Position numbers and translations under genes: made by a program. The notes under the pieces are model-generated. The model worked only from the letters and a program-made list of their open reading frames with translations. It was not told the origin of the DNA and did no database searches. A stretch of DNA of 26,535 bases from Lachnospiraceae bacterium (lineage in GTDB: Bacteria; Bacillota; Clostridia; Lachnospirales; Lachnospiraceae): contig CAADTT010000035.1 in the NCBI GenBank assembly GCA_900752065.1, positions 1 to 26,535 of the forward strand, given 5' to 3'. This document shows positions 22,448-26,535 of this stretch, in pieces. Each line of letters begins with the position of its first letter. Positions within the stretch are counted from its first letter, which is position 1.

Positions 22448-23042
22448 CACTTTTGATACGGTTTTTCAAGATGGTGTGAAACTGGCTTCCGCACCGCTCC
22501 ACTTCGCCGAGAACCATGTCGATCTTTTCCGGATCCTCCTGCCAGTTCTCACGGGAGATATCCTGTGTCACGGAGGGACAGACGAGAATGCGGGTGTCAG
22601 GATAAAGAAGCGTAAAGTACAGCAGACAGCGCTTTGCATGGTACGCCTGACAGGAGATGATGGCAGTGCGCACCGGGATACCCAGCCTGTCGGTCAGCTC
22701 TCTGGCACGGATAGCATTCTCATAGGTGAAGGTGGCTTTTTCTTCCTGTAAAATGGCTTCAGGAGGCACCTGATTTTTCAGCAGGATATCGGTTAGAAAT
22801 TCACATTCTGTCCGGTAGGAGTTTTGGCGGTAGGCATCGGGCGAGCTTGCACCGGGAAAGCGTCCTGCCGTGATGCTGTATTTTCCGGACACCAGGATCC
22901 GCGGGGCATATCCCTCCCGGTAAAGTCTCGCAGCATTCTCCGCAATCTCTCCATAGGAGCCGCCGGGCACGAAGATCAGATCTGCCTTCTCCGGCGGGTC
23001 TTCCACAAAAATGAAGTTTGTCAGATAATCATAAAATGGCAT
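22428..23042 (-). CDS. YdcF/DUF218-family protein
   Basis: 204 residues, no signal peptide. Family features: DLIFVPGGSYGEIAENAARLY, RILVSGKYS, TECEFLTDILLKNQVP, TFTYENAIRARELTDRLG and AIISCQAYHAKRCLLYF, a Rossmann-like fold of the ElyC/SanA/YdcF group. Members are linked to envelope or nucleotide-like ligand binding, but the reaction is not established. GAGGAA lies 7 nt before the ATG. The last codons (Val-Thr-Val-stop, GTTACAGTTTAA) are the inverted end of the downstream palindromic element, so the natural C terminus may have been replaced. Confidence 0.85.
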   Translation of the reverse strand: MPFYDYLTNFIFVEDPPEKADLIFVPGGSYGEIAENAARLYREGYAPRILVSGKYSITAGRFPGASSPDAYRQNSYRTECEFLTDILLKNQVPPEAILQEEKATFTYENAIRARELTDRLGIPVRTAIISCQAYHAKRCLLYFTLLYPDTRILVCPSVTQDISRENWQEDPEKIDMVLGEVERCGSQFHTILKNRIKSDILVTV

Positions 23043-23137
23043 AATTTATTCCTCATATATTACAAAAGATCTGGCTGCCGCACAGGAGTACCCGCCCCGG
23101 CAAACCGGTTGTTCCACACAAGTATACCACATCTTTC

Positions 23138-23166
23138 TTGTAATTGTAGAAAAATCGTGCTATTCT
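23138..23166 (+). promoter_or_regulatory. Promoter of the HAD operon
   Basis: TTGTAA (23138-23143), 17-bp spacer, TATTCT (23161-23166) with extended TGC. It lies 72 bp before the first HAD gene, in the divergent gap with the ydcF-like gene. Confidence 0.55.
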
Positions 23167-23237
23167 AGTCGGGACACGACAGAAGAAAGGTTACTGGAAG
23201 CGGAGCGGACAGCAGAGAAAGTCAAAGAGGTGAGGAA

Positions 23238-23897
23238 ATGTATAAGGCAGGAATCTTTGATCTGGATGGAACCCTGGCAGATACGGTGGATTCGATGGCG
23301 TATTCTGCAAACCTGGCACTCAGGGAACTGGGACTGAAAGAACAGCCGGCGGAACGGTTTAAAAACTTTGCGGGAGACGGGGCGAAGGAGCTGGTAAAAA
23401 GGTGTTTAATCGCCAGCGGAGATGAAACCTGCAGCCGTTTCGAAGATATGCAGAGACTTTACCGTATGTACTTTGAAAGATATTGTATGTATCATGTGAA
23501 GCCCTACGATGGTATTCGCCATCTGCTGGAGGCTATGAAGCGGGAAGGCATGAGGATTGCAGTGCTTTCTAATAAGCCCCATGCGCAGGCCATCGACGTG
23601 GTGGAGAGTATTTTTGGAAAAGGATACTTTGATTATGTGCAGGGGCAGACAGAAAAGATACCGAGAAAGCCGGATCCTGCGGGTGCGCTGCATATCGCAG
23701 ATGTATTCGGCGTAAAAGCTTCCGAATGTCTCTATATGGGGGACACAAATACTGACATGAAAACAGGAAAGGCAGCAGGGATGTTTACGATAGGGGTTCT
23801 GTGGGGATTCCGCACCAGAGAGGAGCTGGAGGAGAACCATGCGGACCGGATCGCGGGACATCCTTTGGAGATCGAAGCGCTGCTGAAAGAAAAATAA
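23238..23897 (+). CDS. HAD-family phosphatase, phosphoglycolate phosphatase-like
   Basis: 219 residues, complete HAD fold with an alpha-helical cap 1: motif I FDLDGTLADT (nucleophile D and general acid D), motif II VLSNKPH, the motif III lysine region RKPDP, motif IV MGDTNTDMKTGKAAG. This arrangement is that of Gph/PGMB-like enzymes acting on small phosphate esters such as 2-phosphoglycolate; the exact substrate is open. GAGGTGAGGAA precedes the ATG. First gene of a likely three-gene operon (next start 30 nt later). Confidence 0.9.
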   Translation: MYKAGIFDLDGTLADTVDSMAYSANLALRELGLKEQPAERFKNFAGDGAKELVKRCLIASGDETCSRFEDMQRLYRMYFERYCMYHVKPYDGIRHLLEAMKREGMRIAVLSNKPHAQAIDVVESIFGKGYFDYVQGQTEKIPRKPDPAGALHIADVFGVKASECLYMGDTNTDMKTGKAAGMFTIGVLWGFRTREELEENHADRIAGHPLEIEALLKEK

Positions 23898-23927
23898 TTT
23901 ATAAATTTTCAGAAAGGTCGGAGGAAT

Positions 23928-24725
23928 ATGATTAAATTGATTGCATCCGATATTGACGGTACGCTCCTGATCGAGGGCACAGATAAGATAAATCCGGAAA
24001 TATTCGAAGTGATTAAGAAGCTGAAGGAGAAAGGAATCATTTTTGCGGCGGCCAGCGGGCGGCAGTACGGGAGTATCCGTAAGCTTTTTGCGCCTGTGAA
24101 GGATGACATCATCTTTATCACAGATAACGGTTCCAGCGTGTTCTGCCGGGGGTATGAGATGTATGCGTCCATCATGGACCGTGTACTTCTGGAGGAAGTA
24201 GTGAAAAAGATCCGGACACTGCCGGAATGCTACATCGTCATATCTGACCGGAAGGGCGAGTGCTATCTGGAGCAGGAAAATGAAGGCCTGGATGATTTTC
24301 TGATAAACGGATATCATTATGATGTGCACCATGTGGAGGATGTCTTAAAGGAACCCATTGAAATCAATAAATGTTCCATTTACAAAAAGAATGGGATCAC
24401 CGAACTGGCGCAGGAGTTTATTGAAAAATATAAGGGAAGGCTGAATGTGACCCTGGCGGGCGATATCTGGCTGGATTTTATGAACCCGGAGGCGGATAAG
24501 GGAACGGCATTGAAGACGATTCAGAAAACTATGCGGATCCTGCCGGAAGAAACCATGGCTTTTGGGGATAATATGAATGATCTCGGTATGCTGCGGACGG
24601 CAGGAGAGAGTTATGCAGTGGAAAATGCCGTGGAAGCGGTGAAGGCCGAGGCGAAGCATATCGCCGGAAAAAATACCGAGGATGGGGTATTGAAGGTATT
24701 GAAGAAATTATTGGAAAGCTTATAG
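23928..24725 (+). CDS. Cof-type HAD-IIB hydrolase
   Basis: 265 residues. Motif I SDIDGTLL at the N terminus, motif II AASGRQYGS, then a C2B cap, motif III KG and motif IV FGDNMNDLGML near the C terminus, typical of the Cof/YbiV/YidA sugar-phosphate and FMN/PLP phosphatases. Two different HAD classes in tandem suggest clean-up of phosphorylated metabolites, but the substrate cannot be read from sequence. AGGTCGGAGG precedes the ATG. The gap to the next gene is 12 nt. Confidence 0.92.
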   Translation: MIKLIASDIDGTLLIEGTDKINPEIFEVIKKLKEKGIIFAAASGRQYGSIRKLFAPVKDDIIFITDNGSSVFCRGYEMYASIMDRVLLEEVVKKIRTLPECYIVISDRKGECYLEQENEGLDDFLINGYHYDVHHVEDVLKEPIEINKCSIYKKNGITELAQEFIEKYKGRLNVTLAGDIWLDFMNPEADKGTALKTIQKTMRILPEETMAFGDNMNDLGMLRTAGESYAVENAVEAVKAEAKHIAGKNTEDGVLKVLKKLLESL

Positions 24726-24737
24726 GGAGGAATCAAA

Positions 24738-24995
24738 ATGTTCAGTAAAGAATGTCTGGAAACATTTCTGGAGAAGCAGCTCCAGCTCTTTGACGAGAAG
24801 GTGGCAGAGACACCGGAGGAGGCAGAGGAATTTCTGGAGGACAATATGGCGGTAGTTCTGGATTCACTGAAAGATGTTCAGGAGTACTTTGAAGAGAGCG
24901 GCATGGATGCCTACGAGCTGACGCTGGAGGAACTGGCGGATGCCTCTGAAGTCTTCCGTCTTCCCAGCGGAAAATATCTGGTGGTGGAAGCGTAA
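24738..24995 (+). CDS. Small acidic helical protein, unknown function
   Basis: 85 residues, very rich in Glu and Leu with few basic residues, no signal peptide and no membrane segment. It opens MFSKECLETFLEKQLQLF and closes DASEVFRLPSGKYLVVEA. The layout reads as a helical bundle ending in a short beta hairpin. GGGAGG lies 8 nt before the ATG and 12 nt separate it from the HAD gene, so it is very likely translated in the same operon. I recognise no family; a regulator or partner of the HAD enzymes is only inferred from position. Confidence 0.75.
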   Translation: MFSKECLETFLEKQLQLFDEKVAETPEEAEEFLEDNMAVVLDSLKDVQEYFEESGMDAYELTLEELADASEVFRLPSGKYLVVEA

Positions 24996-25011
24996 GACGA
25001 AAAGAGGGCGG

Positions 25012-25749
25012 CTACAGCCCTGCACAGTATTTCCCGATCCCTGCCAGTATCAGCAGATGCACCGGATAAAACAGATAGAAAAAGTATTTCAGGGACAGCC
25101 CCCGTTTTCCGTTGTAGAAATAGATTGGCAGGAAAGCGAGGGGCGCTGTCATTTCCCAGCTAAAAGAGATGGCTCCTGCGATGCACTGGTTTTTTCTGTC
25201 ATAGCGGAAGAAATATAAGATCTCGATCAGCAGGACTCCTTTAAAGCCGTAATCCGTATGAAGAAGGTAACCTGCGACAAGTCCCAGGGCAAAAATCACG
25301 CTCTGCATCCATATATTTTTAAAAAAATGCGTGCAGGCCATCATGACCAGAAGGCCTATGAGCAGTGTGAAAAATACATTCTGCATTTCCCAGTTTACGA
25401 GAGTTCTATAGATAGCCAGGTCAAAGGGAATCTCAGAAATCAGGGCAAAAAGAAAAAGCCGGATGGCATATTTTCTGGAATCTCTGGTATGCAGGAAGCC
25501 TTCGACCAGAAGGAAACAGAAGATCGGGAAGGCCGGGCGGCCGATGGCGCGCAGGATGTCATCGAGAACGGAAAGCCTGTTATGCAGGACAGAGCCAGAC
25601 GGTGCAAGAGAAGAACGGAGCAGTCCATTTTCCAGCACGGAGGCTCCGATATGGTCGATGAGCATGCTTATGATCGCGATCAGTTTCAGGGTGCTGCCGG
25701 AAAAGCCGTTCCATGCTTTTTTACGGCTGGTGTAGGTGGGTGCGTTCAT
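25012..25749 (-). CDS. TraX-family membrane protein
   Basis: 245 residues, about eight hydrophobic segments. TraX hallmarks: STLKLIAIISMLIDHIGA at the N terminus, RAIGRPAFPIFCFLLVEGFLHT and RLFLFALISEIPFDLA, followed by repeated membrane segments. TraX is named from F pilin N-acetylation; the wider family is membrane acyltransferase-like and common in Firmicute chromosomes without conjugation genes. No transfer genes are nearby here, so a pilin role is not implied. AAAGGAAC lies about 10 nt before the ATG. The gene converges on the HAD operon, with only 16 bp between stops and no clear terminator. Confidence 0.88.
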   Translation of the reverse strand: MNAPTYTSRKKAWNGFSGSTLKLIAIISMLIDHIGASVLENGLLRSSLAPSGSVLHNRLSVLDDILRAIGRPAFPIFCFLLVEGFLHTRDSRKYAIRLFLFALISEIPFDLAIYRTLVNWEMQNVFFTLLIGLLVMMACTHFFKNIWMQSVIFALGLVAGYLLHTDYGFKGVLLIEILYFFRYDRKNQCIAGAISFSWEMTAPLAFLPIYFYNGKRGLSLKYFFYLFYPVHLLILAGIGKYCAGL

Positions 25750-25826
25750 AGTCGGGTGTTCCTTTCTGGAATCATGATTTGCAGATTTTGTATTTGCGGG
25801 TTGCGCTTGCGTAATATCTGATTTTC

Positions 25827-25855
25827 AGTATAGCGAAAAGAGAGTGGGATGTAAA
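25827..25855 (-). promoter_or_regulatory. Promoter of the TraX-like gene
   Basis: On the minus strand TTTACA (25850-25855), 17-bp spacer, TATACT (25827-25832). It gives a leader of about 70 nt. The stretch 25860-26020 upstream of it shows no recognisable gene or RNA. Confidence 0.75.
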
Positions 25856-26037
25856 GGGACAGGCCTAAATATCATTGCACAGTTTTTTGATAAATAATTA
25901 TGCACCGGGATTGGCATTGTCATCCTGTTTGACTTGATTCGGTATCTGGAATCCGGCGCAGCAGGGCAATATTTGGTATAGCGTCGGAGATATGGGGAAG
26001 TGTCTGGAAGATATACTGGAAAGCAAGGAGGATGAAA

Positions 26038-26286
26038 ATGAAAATGGCGCAAGATTTAGAAATCATGAGAAAGCTGGAAATGGATGATCTGGAGAAATCG
26101 CTTGTGAGGACAGGGTATATTCATATTGCTTTTTCTGTTGGAAGCAAAGAAAAGGTTGATGAGCTTACGAAACGCCTGAGAGAAGATCACTACGAAGTGG
26201 TCAGCGGACCGAGAACGACTGGCGATGGATATTATGAAAGCTGTGTGATAGGTATTGAGGGCAATCAGATAGAAATAACCGTTTGA
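26038..26286 (+). CDS. VOC/glyoxalase-like protein lacking most of its first half
   Basis: 82 residues from ATG 26038, which lies 6 nt after AAGGAGG; an ATG at 26032 touches that site. The stretch RTGYIHIAFSVGSKEKVDEL, then SGPRTTGDGYYES and EGNQIEITV, is the second beta-alpha-beta-beta-beta module of small VOC proteins (usually about 120-130 residues), with DLEIM looking like the last strand of the first module. The first 40 or so residues of the usual fold, including the first metal ligand, are missing, and none of the three forward frames upstream restores them by eye. It could be a 5'-truncated remnant that acquired a ribosome site, or a short form acting as a dimer. Confidence 0.6.
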   Translation: MKMAQDLEIMRKLEMDDLEKSLVRTGYIHIAFSVGSKEKVDELTKRLREDHYEVVSGPRTTGDGYYESCVIGIEGNQIEITV

Positions 26287-26398
26287 TTTCTGCGGGGAGT
26301 TTTTAGATTTTATTTACAAAGTGAATTCAGATATTGATTTCTACAGAAAAATATAACAATGAGCTTATTATTTTCTTGAATTTATTTGTGCGAATTTC

Positions 26399-26427
26399 TG
26401 GACGAATTTGGAAGCATCTGTTACAAT
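26399..26427 (+). promoter_or_regulatory. Possible promoter for a gene beyond the window
   Basis: TGGACG (26399-26404), 17-bp spacer, TACAAT (26422-26427) with extended TGT. About 100 nt of leader follow to an ATGGCG at the last six bases of the window. No gene is seen in 26287-26535. Confidence 0.4.
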
Positions 26428-26535
26428 TTATTAGGAAAGCATCAGTTTCCAAGCAAACAAAAAGAGTAGTTCCGAATAAATCTAACTTACTCTGAAAATG
26501 ATTCTTTTCAAATGAGGCAAGGTAATCTGATGGCG

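Noticed and set aside
25012..25749. Conjugation locus suggested by the TraX name
   Set aside because: No relaxase, coupling protein or pilin genes are nearby; chromosomal TraX-like proteins are common.

Overview
The window looks like chromosomal DNA from a gut Firmicute, most probably a mucin-foraging member of the Lachnospiraceae ([Ruminococcus]/Mediterraneibacter/Blautia-like). The basis is moderate G+C, AGGAGG-type ribosome binding sites, sigma-A-like promoters (several with extended -10 TGn), stand-alone purine enzymes under a ZTP riboswitch, a glutaminyl-tRNA synthetase of the LKKSRVMAVLDP type, and a very large secreted GH101 endo-alpha-N-acetylgalactosaminidase for mucin O-glycans. The genus call is inference.

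Layout. (1) 114-2245: promoter, ZTP (ZMP) riboswitch with an overlapping terminator, then a two-gene operon for the last two steps of IMP synthesis (stand-alone IMP cyclohydrolase and stand-alone AICAR formyltransferase), closed by a terminator. (2) 2306-3859: a coiled-coil protein with an internal 42-bp repeat, and a nitroreductase-like flavoprotein. (3) 3874-4224: consensus promoter, tRNA-Gly(GCC), four 43/44-bp tandem hairpin repeats, terminator. (4) 4272-5326: lrgA-lrgB membrane pair with a 4-base ATGA overlap. (5) 5513-12237: the 2217-residue GH101 enzyme and its terminator. (6) 12284-14830: an 848-residue protein joining a KaiC-like domain without a P-loop to a PEP/pyruvate-binding ATP-grasp domain. 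(7) 14840-16211: AAA ATPase/DUF4143 protein with its own promoter. (8) 16305-17447: XRE regulator with a 14-bp palindrome at its presumed transcription start. (9) 17476-20708: glnS followed 12 nt later by a MocR/GabR-type regulator whose PLP lysine is arginine. (10) Minus strand 20745-23042: small acidic YtxH-like membrane protein, azlD/azlC, and a YdcF-like protein; between the last two lies a compact multi-hairpin element with inverted ends. (11) 23138-24995: operon of two HAD phosphatases and an 85-residue acidic protein. (12) 25012-25855: TraX-like membrane protein on the minus strand, with promoter. (13) 26038-26286: a VOC-fold protein apparently missing most of its first half. The window ends in a leader-like region.

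How the parts fit. The best-supported regulatory circuit is the ZTP riboswitch. ZTP/ZMP accumulates when 10-formyl-THF is short, and the switch controls the enzyme that consumes ZMP and formyl-THF plus the cyclohydrolase that follows. The aptamer pseudoknot and the terminator stem use the same bases, which predicts an ON switch. The GH101 enzyme would release core-1 disaccharide from mucin outside the cell. I see no complete new defence or mobile system. The most unusual items are the tRNA-linked hairpin repeats, the palindromic element at the azlC/ydcF junction, the lysine-less MocR protein, and the P-loop-less KaiC/PEP-binding fusion.
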